Source: Microglena sp. YARC (taxonomy: Eukaryota > Chlorophyta > Chlorophyceae > Chlamydomonadales > Chlamydomonadaceae). Taken from it: a stretch of 64,000 nucleotides of DNA. The position numbers were made by a program, and so were the translations under genes. Within the stretch, counting starts at the first letter, position 1, and the number at the start of each line of letters is the position of its first letter. The notes beneath the pieces were generated by a model, which saw only the letters and a program-made list of their open reading frames with translations, had not been told where the DNA came from and did not search any database. This document shows positions 20,665 through 30,230 of the stretch, in pieces. The stretch is from positions 35,414,671 to 35,478,670 of the forward strand of contig CM039464.1 in the NCBI GenBank assembly GCA_022414725.1. The letters run 5' to 3'.

Positions 20665-20859
20665 GAGGGTACTACAAAGCACGCGCGGCAGCGCGATTTC
20701 GCACACGCTTTTAAAGCCCCACTGCGCGTTTTGCGCAGTTTTTTCAACCCCCTGTGGGCGCAGTGCGCAGTTTGTGAGCTTTTTGCACGACAAAGCGCTG
20801 ACCAATTTGACGTTTGTGCGCTTGAAGCGCTGACCAATTTGACGAAATGTAGTACCCTG
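20665..20859. mobile_element. hAT-type MITE, GCGC-rich family (copy 4, reverse)
   Basis: Begins GAGGGTACTACAAAGC and ends ATGTAGTACCCTG. Flanks GCCCCGCT and ACCCCGCC match at 6 of 8 positions. Orientation is opposite to copies 1-3. Confidence 0.8.
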
Positions 20860-22384
20860 ACCCCGCCAAGCCTTGATGTGAGCAGGACGGAAGTTCTTAA
20901 TGTCTTGTAGCTCAGATGGATTTTAATTTTAAAAATGCAATAAGAATCTCACAATCAAATTATCATCACACGTGGGATGACAATTTAATTAGAATTGTCA
21001 AATCAAATCATCACTGTAGCACAATCGCAGCCCCCCCCCCCCCCCCCGTTGGTAAAACGATTGTTTGGGGTTCAGTTCACCAATGCCTTTTCTGCTTAGC
21101 CCTTCTTGTCACAGTTGGGAAAGCCTATTGGGCCTACCCCTGGACTGTTACATACATTCATACATACATTTGAATAGGCAAAACAAAACACGGTGAGCAA
21201 TGCAACGCAAGCCTAACAAAAATGAGTGAATCCTGGAGTGCTCTCGCTGATAAGACTTACATACATCTATATATGTGAACATACAGGATTCCTGCGATAT
21301 GGCGCTAGCTGGCTATCGGAGCTGGCCTATCGATTTTTTCGTTATACAGATATAAGGTTTAGGGAACCAACCGTTCCCTAAACCTTAAATGTACCGAATT
21401 TCCACCCAACCCCGTACCCAAATTTCAAAATGGCAGAGCAGATCTTTAAGCAGTTGCGATAACTAAGAATCGCGCGCGTGCTCATAGATATATGTATGAA
21501 TCTTTTCCCGCATTTGTTCTGAGCGCCAGTATAGACCAATTATGGCGCTGAGACTCATCTTCTATAATCTTTTGCTTCTCGATGCTACCAATCAAGCGCA
21601 CAACCAAACAAATTTAGGCAGAAGGACGGCGAATACCAGCCAGCGAGCTCATCATCAGAGAGAAAGGCGAGCTCTTCAAACCGACGAGGGTACGAGCGAT
21701 GCAAACCTCTTGATGCAGTCTTCTGCTCATGCTCCATGATGCATGCCGACGTTCCTAATGGACATGAGAGCGCGCAACACCGCCAGCCAGCGCTCAAAGT
21801 GAGATTGCCAGAGCAGGGAAGAAAGGGCTAACAATTAATTTCACCAGCTTGCGAGTAATTGCAATTTCTTCATATCACAATGCTTCTTTTTTCCGCCTGC
21901 GAGCGTTGCCACCATTAATTTCACGCATGTGCACTTTCACCATGCCAGTGCAGCACTTGTGTCATGGTTGGCAGCCAGTGGATGCCAATAGCCATTTCCT
22001 TTCCATTTCTCGCACTTGGACCGCTCATCCTATCTATGCAATCTCTTTTCATTGTATCGATGATAAGCACGGCGCTGCGATTTTAGATTCATGCGAGTGT
22101 TGACCGGAAGGAAGTCGAAGTCTTCTACCATAGAATCTGGAAACATGTCCCTGCGCAGTATGCTGTACCGAGGGCGCGGCAGAGTTGGCTGAATGAGGTA
22201 TTTTGAGGTCAAAGCGACAGATTCCCGGCCCAACTGCATGTAAAGAAGTTGCTGCAGGCAAGTTGTATTGCGGTTGCGCGAGCCCAGTGTTCTCCGCGGG
22301 TTCAATTGTTCGCAAGTTTTCGGTGGATTGGATCTGCTTGGTTAAATCACCCACAGGTCTGCCTTTTGTCCCCCTTTAGTCTTC
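20860..22384. other. Unassigned; dispersed repeats, no firm gene
   Basis: 20900-21050 (AATTATCATCACACGTGGG and a C run) resembles 42890-42960. 21100-21240 repeats 15225-15330. 21350-21390 is a short inverted repeat (TTTAGGGAACCAACCGTTCC, CCTAAACCTTAAA). From 21540 a + strand frame of 65 codons (ALRLIFYNLLLLDATNQAHN) is open and might be an exon of the candidate at 22385, but I cannot assign it. Confidence 0.35.
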
Positions 22385-22859
22385 TTCACGATCAAACCTC
22401 GCAGCTAAAGTGGCATGGAAGCGGTAGGGAGATTAAGGGAAGACTGGTGAGTGTATTTGTTTTTGTGGGGTTGGGGCCCTGGGGGTGAGCAGGGGGAGGA
22501 GGGAGAGATGGGGAGCAGGGGACGTGTGTGTGTTGTGGTGGTTGTGTGTATGGGTGTGGGTGGGGGTGGGGGGAGAGAGGGAAGGGGGACAGATGGAGAG
22601 AGGGGAGGGTGGATGGGAAGTAAGGGAGGGGGTTGGAGACAGAAAAGAGGGAGGAGGCATGGAGGAGGAGAGAGGGAGGGGCAAAGAAAGAGGGGAGGAG
22701 GGGCTGAGGGAGGAGTGTGTGTGCAAGGGGGCGTGGAGGGGTGACATGAGGCTTGGGGCATTTTGCTATACATGCCTCCAGGTTGTGTGTGAAAAATGCA
22801 AGAGGTCATGCGCACACCGGAAATGTCGAGTACATACAAATGTTCATCAGGTTTTGTGA
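22385..22859 (+). CDS. Candidate two-exon 3' end of a Cys/His-rich protein
   Basis: An exon ending GGGAAGACTG|GTGAGT at 22445 could splice to CATGCCTCCAG|GTTGTG at 22787. Joined in frame this gives ...GREIKGRL-VVCEKCKRSCAHRKCRVHTNVH... and a TGA at about 22857. The intron (22446-22786) is a purine-rich GGGAGGA repeat. A Cys/His cluster at the C-terminus is common in some domesticated transposases, but the resemblance is too weak to name one. Both splice sites are good; coding evidence is thin. Confidence 0.25.
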
Positions 22860-22979
22860 AGAAAGAATGAGCCTAAATTGCCCTTATGCAGGTTTGTATA
22901 GGTGGGAGGGGAGGGGGGTGGCCACCGGCCACACGGGCTAACGTACTAGTACATACATACATACTTACATACAGTTACG

Positions 22980-23152
22980 CACCGAGTGGCCCATTCCAGG
23001 ATAGCCCCCCCCCACCCCCCCCCACCCCACCCCCACACACACACACAAACCCTACCCCCCAACCCACCCCGTACCGAGTGGCCCATTCCAAGATACCCCC
23101 CCCCCCCCCCACACACACACACACACACCCTACCCCCCAACCCCCCCCGTAC
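22980..23152 (-). repeat. Two extra copies of thioesterase exon-F 3' end plus donor
   Basis: CGAGTGGCCCATTCC with GTACGG- or GTGCGT-type donors (on the - strand TGGGCCACTCG|GT) occurs at 22983, 23073 and, as the true exon end, 23153. Spacers are C-rich plus (CA)n. The copies carry only the last ~18 bp of the exon. Confidence 0.8.
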
Positions 23153-23245
23153 CGAGTGGCCCATTCCGGAATAGCTTTTGAATGTTACACTTGCTCCCAG
23201 GCTCTCAAGCTTGGCTTTGGTGGCAAGGCCGTACTTGAAGGTCAC
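23153..23245 (-). CDS. Acyl-protein thioesterase-like, exon F (catalytic His)
   Basis: 93 nt, phase 0 at both ends. Acceptor TTGCTAG|GTGACC, donor CACTCG|GTACGG. It encodes VTFKYGLATKAKLESLGASV then TFKSYSGMGHS. The GMGHS motif holds the catalytic His of the carboxylesterase/acyl-protein thioesterase (lysophospholipase) family, in the usual position shortly before the C-terminus. It follows exon E (HGDADQV) in frame, as in the family consensus. The short C-terminal tail exon was not found downstream. Confidence 0.85.
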
Positions 23246-23384
23246 CTAGCAACAATGCAAGAGATGCTCTGTTAGTCTCTGACCTATACGGACCTTGAAG
23301 GTGGTTGGGTGGGTTTGGGTGTATAGGGTGGGGTGGGTGGGTATGGGTGTAAAGGGTGGGCTGGGTTAGAACTATAGGGTATTC

Positions 23385-24205
23385 CGGAATAGGTTTTGAA
23401 TGTTACACTTGCTCCCAGACTCTCAAGCTTGGCTTCAGTGGCAAGGCCGTACTTGAAGGTCACCCAGCAACCAGGGTACTACTTCTTGCCAAATTGGTCA
23501 GCGCTTAAAGCGCACAAACGTCAAACTGGTCAGCGCTTTTTAGTGCAAAAAGCGCAAAAAATGCACGCCGCGCCCACAGGGGGTTGAAAAAACTGCGCGA
23601 AACGCGCAGTGGGGCTCAAAAAGGCAGCACGCAAAAGCCAGCACGCAAAAGGGTGCACGCAAAAGGGTGCACGCAAAAGCCAGCACGCAAAAGCCAGCAC
23701 GCAAAAGGCTGCACGCATAAGGCTGCACGCAAAAGGCAGCACGCAAAAGGCAGCACGCAAGAGCCAGCACGCAAAAGCCAGCACGCAAAAGGCAGCACGC
23801 AAAAGCCAGCACGCAAAAGCGCGCGCTTTGAAGTACCCTGGTAGCAACAATGCAAGAGATGCTCTGTTAGCCTCTGACCTATACTAACCTTGAAGGTGGT
23901 TGGGTTGGTGGGTATGGGTGTATAGGGTGGGGCGGGTGGGTGCTAGAGGATATTCCGGGATAGGTTTTGAATGTAACACTATCTCCCAGACTCTCAAGCG
24001 TAGCTTGCGTGGCAAGCCGCACATGAAGGCCACCTTGCAACAACACAAGGGATGCTCTGTTAGTCATCATACAACAAGGCTACGTGAAGTTAAATTATCG
24101 GGACAGCACGATAGCTTTTGAATGTTACACTCGCTCTTAGACTTTCAAGCTGGGGGTGAGTGGCAAGGACGTACTAGAAGTCCGCCTAGCAACAATGCAA
24201 GAGAT
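23385..24205 (-). repeat. Three diverged copies of exon F in the upstream intron
   Basis: Copies at about 23387-23471, 23948-24050 and 24110-24195 share GAATGTTACACTTGCTCCCA, CTCAAGCTTGGCTT and AAGGCCGTACTTGAAGG with exon F. All keep the exon start. The one at 24110 has CTTAGACTTTCAAGCTGGGG and reads poorly. The first is interrupted by a MITE exactly at its acceptor end. Confidence 0.85.
23472..23840. mobile_element. hAT-type MITE, GCGC-rich family (copy 5), internally expanded
   Basis: Begins CAGGGTACTACTTCTTG and ends CGCTTTGAAGTACCCTG. Flanks CCAGCAAC and GTAGCAAC agree at 6 of 8. Between GGGGCTCAAAAAGG and AAAAGCGCGCG there are about 15 copies of a 12-bp unit (CAGCACGCAAAAGC variants). 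This makes it 369 bp instead of ~190. Confidence 0.9.
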
Positions 24206-24284
24206 GCTCTCTTGGTCATTGTACAACGAAGAATAGAAGCGTTCATTAGTCAGCACGCAATTGTAGACGAGTTAAGTATAGAAG

Positions 24285-25270
24285 GATGAGTGAGTGGAGA
24301 AGATAGACGCGCCTCCCTCCCTCCCATCCTCCTCCCTCCCCCCCTCCCTCCCGTCTTCCCCTCCCTCCTTTCCTCTCCCTTCCCTCCCTCCCTGCCCTCC
24401 GCAATTGTAATAGTATAAATGGATGAGTGAGTGGAGAAGATAGACGCGCCTCCCTCCCTCCCATCCTCCTCCCTCCCCCCTCCCTCCCGTCTTCCCCTCC
24501 CTCCTTTCCTCTCCCTTCCCTCCCTCCCTGCCTCTCGCGCAATTGTAATAGTATAAATGGATGAGTGAGTGGAGAAGATAGACGCGCCTCCCTCCCTCCC
24601 ATCCTCCTCCCTCCCCCCTCCCTCCCGTCTTCCCCTCCCTCCTTTCCTCTCCCTTCCCTCCCTCCCTGCCCTCCGCAATTGTAATAGTATAAATGGATTA
24701 GTGAGTGGAGAAGATAGACGCGCCTCCCTCCCTCCCCTCCTCCTCCCTCCCCCCCCCTCCCTTCTTCCCCTCCCTCCTTTCCTCTCCCTTCCCCTCCCTG
24801 CCCTCCGCAATTGTAAAAGCATAAATGGATGAGTGAGTGGAGAAGAAAAAACGCGCCTCCCTCCCTCCCCTCCTCCTCCCTCCCCCTCCCTCCCCCTTTC
24901 CTCTCCCTTCCCTCCCTCCCTGCCCTCCGCAATTGTAATAGTATAAATGGATGAGTGAGTGGAGAAGATAGACGGCGCCTCCCTCCCTCCCCTCCTCCTC
25001 CCTCCCCCCCTTCTTCCCCTCCCTCCTTTCCTCTCCCTCCCCTCCTCCTCCCTCCCCTCCCTCCCTTCTTCCCCTCCCTCCTTTCCTCTCCCTTCCCTCC
25101 TTCCCTGCCCTCCGCAATTGTAATAGTATAAATGGATGAGTGAGTGGAGAAGATAGACGCGCCTCCCTCCCTCCCTTCCTCCCCTCCCTCCTTTCCTCTC
25201 CCTTCCTTCCCTCCCTGCCCTCCTCTCTTCCTCCCTACCTCCCCCCTCCCTCCACTCCTCCCCCCCCCCT
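24285..25270. repeat. ~125-bp array with purine/pyrimidine asymmetry, ~8 units
   Basis: Each unit has GCAATTGTAATAGTATAAAT, GGATGAGTGAGTGGAGAAGA, TAGACGCGCCTCC and then ~75 bp of almost pure C/T (CCCTCCTCC, CTTTCCTCTCCCTTCC). It lies in the thioesterase intron between exons E and F. Long Arg/Gly frames on the - strand come from the mirror-like polypurine strand and are not genes. Confidence 0.9.
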
Positions 25271-25315
25271 CCACCCCTCCACCCACACAATTATGAATCC
25301 CACAAAGTGCATGTA

Positions 25316-25362
25316 CTCACAACTTGGTCAGCGTCTCCATGGCACTTATGAAGGAGAGTGGA
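25316..25362 (-). repeat. Copy of exon-E 3' end plus donor
   Basis: On the - strand CCATGGAGACGCTGACCAAG + TTGTGAGTA repeats the end of exon E (CCATGGGGACGCTGACCAAG + TT|GTGAGTA) about 100 bp downstream of the real donor. Confidence 0.85.
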
Positions 25363-25422
25363 CTCAAGCACCCTCCCCACGCCCACCCCCACCCCCAAAC
25401 TATAAACTACTCTCTTACTCAC

Positions 25423-25523
25423 AACTTGGTCAGCGTCCCCATGGCATACAAGGATTGGCGTGGCCTTGTTCTCCTCCGAGACAATGGTACCCTTGTCCTT
25501 CAAGATGAGGTAGCCGGACATTG
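25423..25523 (-). CDS. Acyl-protein thioesterase-like, exon E (catalytic Asp)
   Basis: 101 nt, acceptor GGCTGCTGCAG|CAATG, donor CAAGTT|GTGAGT. With the split codon it encodes AMSGYLILKDKGTIVSEENK then ATPILVCHGDADQV. 'SGYL' follows the nucleophile strand and HGDAD carries the catalytic Asp of the family. It joins exon D in phase 1 and exon F in phase 0. Confidence 0.85.
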
Positions 25524-26095
25524 CTGCAGCAGCCAGGGTTTAGGGTTTAGGATTTAGGGTTTGAACATTGCTGCAGCAGCCAGGCGTTGCCTACCAGAGT
25601 GCCAGCATTTGAAGATTGCCGGGGTTTTTACGTAGGTTTGTATGTGAGTTACAGTCCAGGGGCAGCCCATTGTTGCCGATCAGAGTGCCAGGATTAGAAC
25701 AATGCTAAGGTATGTACGTGTGTTTGTATGTGAGTTACAGTCCAGGGGTAGCCAGTCGTTGCATATCAGAGTGCCGACATTTGAACATTGCCGGGGTATT
25801 TACGTGGGTTTGTATGTAAGTTACAGTCCAGGGGTAGCCAGATAGTGCTACAGCAGTCAGACGTTGCTTAACAGAGTGCTGGGATTTTAACAATGGCAAG
25901 GTATGTATGCGTGTTTTTATGTAAGTTGCAGTCCAGGGGTAGCCAGACGGTGCATATCAGAGTGCAAGGATTAGAAAAATGCGAAGGTATGTACGTGTGT
26001 TTGTATGTGAGTTACAGTCCAGGGGTAGCCAGTCCGTGCTGCCTCAGCCAGACGGTGCATGCCAGATTGCCAGCATTCGAACATTGCAAGGTGCT
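25524..26095 (-). repeat. ~89-bp array built on the exon-E acceptor
   Basis: Immediately after the acceptor, GAACATTGCTGCAGCAGCCA (25563-25582) repeats exon start plus acceptor. Six units follow with a shared pattern: (G)AACATTGC or (G)AACAATGC, GGTATGTACGTGTGTTTGTA, GTGAGTTACAGTCCAGGGGT, AGCCAGACGGTGCATA. A (TG)n run ends the array at 26098-26155. It lies in the intron between exons D and E. Confidence 0.75.
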
Positions 26096-26115
26096 CATGT
26101 GTGTGTGTGTGTGTG

Positions 26116-26155
<40 letters not shown>

Positions 26156-26595
26156 GTTATAGTCCGCTCCATTTCGTTGCCATGTGCCATTCCGATAGCC
26201 AACTCTCTCCGCCAATTTTTCGCGTCACTTGCGACGCTGCCTAGGACTTGTTCCCCCCGCTACCTATTTCAATCGCTGCATGAGACCCCGTTTGGGCCGA
26301 AATGCCCGTTCCCCGAGACTCAATTTAAGATCCCAGCACTCAGACTCCAATCGCTACCCAGAACCCCAAATCGACACACTCCACTATCCAGACCCCCCAA
26401 AAGAAACTAACAGCGATTCGCACTATATATAGCTACCAGGACACTGTCCCTGTAGGAGGCCTAAAACCAGAAAGCTACCAGGACACTGTCCCTGTAGGAG
26501 GCCTAAAACATGCCATACCCCTCTACCTCATGTCATACCCCTCTACCTTATGCCATGCCCCTCTAACTGGTGCCATACCTTACACCTTGACTCAC
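26156..26595. other. Intron D/E remainder: MITE remnants and short duplications
   Basis: 26170-26250 repeats 17650-17710. 26250-26480 is a decayed CAGGGAT-family element (CCCCCCGCTACCTATTTCAA). ACACTGTCCCTGTAGGAGGC occurs twice at 26429-26500. ATGCCATACCCCTCTACCT repeats follow up to the exon D donor. Confidence 0.6.
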
Positions 26596-26732
26596 CTACA
26601 ATGCCTGCAAACTGCATGCTCGATCGCAGCATGAGGAGCGAGGTGGCAGCGCCCTGGGAGAAGCCAGCTATAACAATTTTATGAGTGGGGATGCCTAACG
26701 CCACTTCAGCCGATACCAACTCTTCCACGTAC
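26596..26732 (-). CDS. Acyl-protein thioesterase-like, exon D (catalytic Ser, GFSQG)
   Basis: 137 nt, acceptor CTGTCTTCAG|GTACG, donor GTAG|GTGAGT. It encodes YVEELVSAEVALGIPTHKIV then IAGFSQGAATSLLMLRSSMQ and FAGIV. The G-F-S-Q-G nucleophile elbow, preceded by a GIP-x-x-KIV strand and followed by 'AGIV-SG', is diagnostic of acyl-protein thioesterase/lysophospholipase hydrolases, which remove S-palmitoyl groups or lysophospholipid acyl chains. Phases fit exons C (2) and E (1). Only this exon has no obvious copy nearby. Confidence 0.9.
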
Positions 26733-26999
26733 CTGAAGACAGGTCAGCGTGTATGTATTGTTGACAAAATACATATTATTATTATAATAAATGAGTATTA
26801 AAAAAAAGTATAATAAAGTTATTGTAAACAATTATAATATTATATATTATAATATAATTATTATTGTAAACGATATTATAGAAATTCTAATAATAATTAT
26901 TAGAAAATAAACATTGGCAAGCCGCATACGCGACAATCTTTCTTCTCTGGGCGTTAAGGTATACATGATTTGACTTTAGCATAAATCATAGGCAATGTC
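26733..26999. other. AT-rich intron segment
   Basis: 26760-26910 is an (ATTATAATA)-type AT-rich repeat with hairpin potential. No coding sequence. Confidence 0.6.
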
Positions 27000-27184
27000 A
27001 AGGGATCGGCATATCATATGATGTTGACCAAAGGCGAGTATGATATCATATGGTATCATACAAATTGCAACATATGAAATTGTATATAAATGGTAATTTA
27101 TCCTAGTCAGACTGCTAGCATCCTTTGATATCACTATATCAGACAGTGACATGATATCATATAATACCATATTACCGCTTCCTA
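27000..27184. mobile_element. ATATGATATCAT-family MITE (reverse)
   Basis: Begins AAGGGATCGGCATATCATAT and ends ATTACCGCTTCCTA. Flanks GCAATGTC and GCATTGCC agree at 6 of 8. Contains GACCAAAGGCGAGTATGATA and CTAGTCAGACTGCTAGCATC in the family order. Confidence 0.75.
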
Positions 27185-27224
27185 GCATTGCCTGATGATG
27201 AAAAGAAGCTTACAGCATACCATG

Positions 27225-27705
27225 AAGGCAGACATGCCTTCTGCCGAGACCGTGACCGAGAACTCCTCCACATGCCTTCCGCCGAGACCGAGACCGAGAA
27301 CTCCTCCACATGCCTTCCGCCGAGACCGAGACCGAGAACTCCTCCACATGCCTTCCGCCGAGACCGAGACCGAGAACTCCTCCACATGCCTTCCGCGGAG
27401 ACCGAGACCAAGAACTCCTCAACATGCCTTCTGCGGAGACCGAGACCGAGAACTCCTCGACATGCCTTCTGCCGAGACCGAGACCGAGAAATCCTCCACA
27501 CTCCGCCAAGACCGAGACTGAGACCAAGAACTCCTCCACATTCTGCCGAGACCGAGACGAGACGAGAACTCCTCCACATTCCGCCAAGAACAAGAACAAG
27601 AACGAGAACTCCTCCATATCCCGCTAAGACCGAGACCAAGACCACGGCAGAGAACCCCTCCACTTTCTGCCGAGACCGAGACCAACTCCTCCACATACCA
27701 GAGTT
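27225..27705. repeat. 38-bp minisatellite (GAGACCGAGACCGAGAACTC), ~13 copies
   Basis: Unit GAGACCGAGACCGAGAACTC + CTCCACATGCCTTCCGCC, with drift towards the 3' end. Read on the - strand it gives SRSRS-like peptide that mimics an SR protein; this is an artefact of the repeat. It lies in the intron between thioesterase exons C and D. Confidence 0.85.
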
Positions 27706-28034
27706 TTTTTCAGTTCAGAAAGTGATGTCAGCCTTCAGAAGCACTATCTAGCTTCAGGTTAGGCCAAATGACAGGAAAAGGGGGCTGCCTAGAAGCTGCC
27801 ACGCATAGCCCAAAAAATAAAAAACTGGAACCTGCTTCATGAGTTTAGGCCTCTTCCAGGGACAGAGTCCTGTTAGCTTTAGTAGGACCGCCCTGGGGTG
27901 TTCAGGGGTCAGCGTTCCTCAAGAGCTGGGGGTGTCGGGGGTCACGGGTGGTGAAAAATCGGCCAAAACAGGGTCTCAGGTAGCGATAGGGACAGGTTGC
28001 GGCAAAACAAATATATGCCAGATACTGACATACC
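27706..28034. other. MITE remnants
   Basis: 27735-27830 matches the AGAAGCTGCTACG dispersed repeat and 27835-27990 the CAGGGAT family (GGCCAAAACAGGGTCTCAGG). No coding signal. Confidence 0.55.
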
Positions 28035-28218
28035 TAGGGAACGGCAACTAATATTAGTGTTTGAAAAACAAATATTAAGTACTATTATAGTAGTGTCACA
28101 ATAATATTAGTTTTCCAAAAAAATCGAAATTCTGGTGAGACGGCTCGTACGACTAATTTTATATAATAACATATAATGTTATGTATTCACTAATATTATA
28201 TAACATAGCCGACCCCTA
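28035..28218. mobile_element. hAT-type MITE, ACTAATATTAG family
   Basis: Begins TAGGGAACGGCAACTAATAT and ends ATAGCCGACCCCTA. Flanks GACATACC and CACATACC match at 7 of 8. Internal GGTGAGACGGCTCGTACGAC and AAAAAAATCGAAATTC are shared in reverse with 51979-52161. Confidence 0.85.
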
Positions 28219-29492
28219 CACATACCCGAAGACGAGTCAGGGCACGTATCAATCTTTTGTTAGTGGGCTACGTGTACCACAGGGATATGTTTTTCCGGAA
28301 TATATTCCAATTGGTATACGAGACCCCGTTTTGGCCAAATTGCCAAATTAAGAACCCTAAAAACATTTATTTTTACAGAAATTGGCCAAACATGACCCGA
28401 ATCGACCAAAATCGGAATAAGGATCCTAATTTGGGAGGAAAAAAGGGAGGAAAAATAAAAAGGAATAAGATTTCCAGGGGGCACTAAAAAGTTGCTTGTG
28501 TGCCGCATGTCGGAATAGGGGCCTAAAGGGGTCGTAAGCCCCGAAACCAGCGAAAAAAGTCGAAAAATGTATCTGGGTGGGATAGGTATCGACCCCTTAC
28601 ATAGGGGGGGGGGGGGGGGGGGGGGGGTCCGGCGACTTTCAGAAATTTCCTCTGGTGAAAACTGTTGAGGCCAAAACCTTCTCAGAACTGGGTCTCTGAT
28701 AGAATTAAGCAGACATATGAAACAAGCTTGACGAGATCTTCCTGAATCCGCGCTTATTTCCGACAACGAGTAAATCTGGAGGCGAGGTCCTCTAAATCCA
28801 ATTCGAAGCACCTTGGTGACATGGCAGATCCTCGTTCATGGGTCGAGCCGGTCTCGGGAATATCCTCGCAACTTCCTCACCAGACGGAATCTGACGAAGT
28901 TAAGCATACCCATGAAACTGGTTTGACGAGAGCATTCCGAATCCGCGCTTGTTTTCGAGAATGAGTAAATTTGTCGAGGTGGTGCTCGAGTAGTGACCTC
29001 CACAGGTTCTAAGTACACCAAGTGTGAAAGTTGTGCCAAACCAGAAACTCAGTATTTCCTCTCCGAACTTCTTGAGTATTTGGAGGGTACTTAGGCGTGT
29101 AACTTAGGCTTAACACCACCTTCAAATTGTGAAACAACAAAACTTACTGGCTCAGCATAGAATCAGGGCTAGGAAAGGGAGCTTGCTTGATACTGTTCTC
29201 AAACTTGCTCAAATCCAAATGTAAGACCAGAAATGGATAGAGCTTGTTGAGGGGATCACTATAGACCATACTTTGACCCCCTACTTATAATTCCTGAAGG
29301 AGATATGGGTCTTTTGGGGGGGGGCAGGGGGGGGGGGGGGGGGGGGGGGTAAGGCAGATTTAAAAAAACTTCCAACATAGGTATATGAAAAAAAACTTCC
29401 TCGCGACCCCCGAAGATTTCCTCTTTTTGATTTGAAAAAATCATCCCTAGTGTACCAGCTCCGAGGCAGCTCAATGAGCTCAAAAAGGTAAT
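28219..29492. other. Non-coding; diverged ~200-bp tandem pair, G tract
   Basis: 28270-28420 is CAGGGAT-family related. 28604-28627 is a 24-G tract and 29329-29349 another G tract. 28685-28800 and 28880-29000 are two diverged copies (AAGCATACCCATGAAACTGG / AAGCAGACATATGAAACAAG, GAATCCGCGCTT, GAGTAAAT). I could not identify a gene or known RNA in them. Confidence 0.45.
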
Positions 29493-29715
29493 GATAACGC
29501 CTGGTGGGGCGTGGTGTTAAGGGAGCCCGTCGTACGCGGGTGGGGAGCTCAATGAGCTAACCACAGGGTGAAGAGCAAAGCTTTCAGCTGCAATGCAATG
29601 CCTATCATGTCAGCTTTCAGAAGCTCTAACTAGCTTTACGTTTGGCCAAAGGATACGAAAATGGTGCTGCCTAGAAGCTGCTACGCGCTACGTCCAAAAA
29701 AGAAATAGTGACATG
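29493..29715. repeat. SINE tail (-) followed by AGAAGCTGCTACG repeat
   Basis: 29493-29548 reads CGCCTGGTGGGGCGTGGTGT and AAGGGAGCCCGTCGTACGCG, the 3' end of the SINE at 2868. 29585-29712 holds GCCTATCATGTCAGCTTTCA ... GCTGCCTAGAAGCTGCTACG, a member of the family at 3815. Confidence 0.75.
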
Positions 29716-29784
29716 CATATCTTGCTGATCAGTCGGGTGGTGTGGTGTGAGCTTGCCTTAGATAAACACTGGCCTGCCTATGAC

Positions 29785-30110
29785 AATGCAATGCAATGTG
29801 ATGTAATTTAATGTAATGCAATGTGACGTAACATACCGTAACGTAATGCAACACAATGCAACGACATAACGTAATGTAACGTAACGTAACACAACTCAAC
29901 ATAACGTGACATGACATGACATGATGTATTGTACTGTACTGTAATGCAATGTAATTAATATAATGCAATGTAACACATGTTGTATGCTCACCTCTAAGTT
30001 TCCAACATGCCCTCCTCATCTTCCACCCTTGTGCCCACACCGCCCTAAGACGGGGCTCCCTTAATACCACGCCCCACACACTAATGTAACGCAATGTAAC
30101 GTAACACCTG
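29785..30110 (-). repeat. AATGYAATGTAACGTAA repeats with copies of exon-C 3' end
   Basis: 5- to 10-bp AATG(C/T)/ACGTA repeats. At about 29995-30045 the - strand reads GTGGAAGATGAGGAGGGCAT, GTTGGAAACTTAGAG|GTGAGC, a copy of the end of exon C including donor, with a TAG where the real exon has AAG. A SINE-tail fragment lies at 30045-30082. Confidence 0.7.
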
Positions 30111-30120
30111 TTTTGCTCAC

Positions 30121-30230
30121 CTCTTGGTTTCCATCATCCCTGCCTCATCCTCCACCCTCTTGTCAACATCTCCCGTGTCAATGTCATACCAAGCTGGCAT
30201 AAGTGCTCCCATGTTGCGTGTGACTGATAT
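30121..30230 (-). CDS. Acyl-protein thioesterase-like, exon C (MPAWYD)
   Basis: 110 nt, acceptor ATGCTTACAG|ATATC, donor AAGAG|GTGAGC. It encodes ISVTRNMGALMPAWYDIDTG then DVDKRVEDEAGMMETKR. The VT-N-G-MPAWYDI stretch is the hallmark second block of acyl-protein thioesterases. It joins exon B in phase 0 and exon D in phase 2 with no frame break. Confidence 0.9.

Noticed and set aside
24246..25290. Two overlapping 346-codon Arg/Gly/Glu-rich frames on the - strand
   Set aside because: Translation of a polypurine array inside a thioesterase intron, open in two frames at once.
27172..27696. SR-protein-like peptide (SRSRS repeats)
   Set aside because: Product of a 38-bp minisatellite; frames are open on both strands and there is no RRM or other domain.
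28685..29000. 5S rRNA-like or other structured RNA
   Set aside because: AAGTTAAGCATACC is faintly reminiscent, but the two copies lack the conserved arms and internal control boxes. Kept as an unassigned tandem pair.
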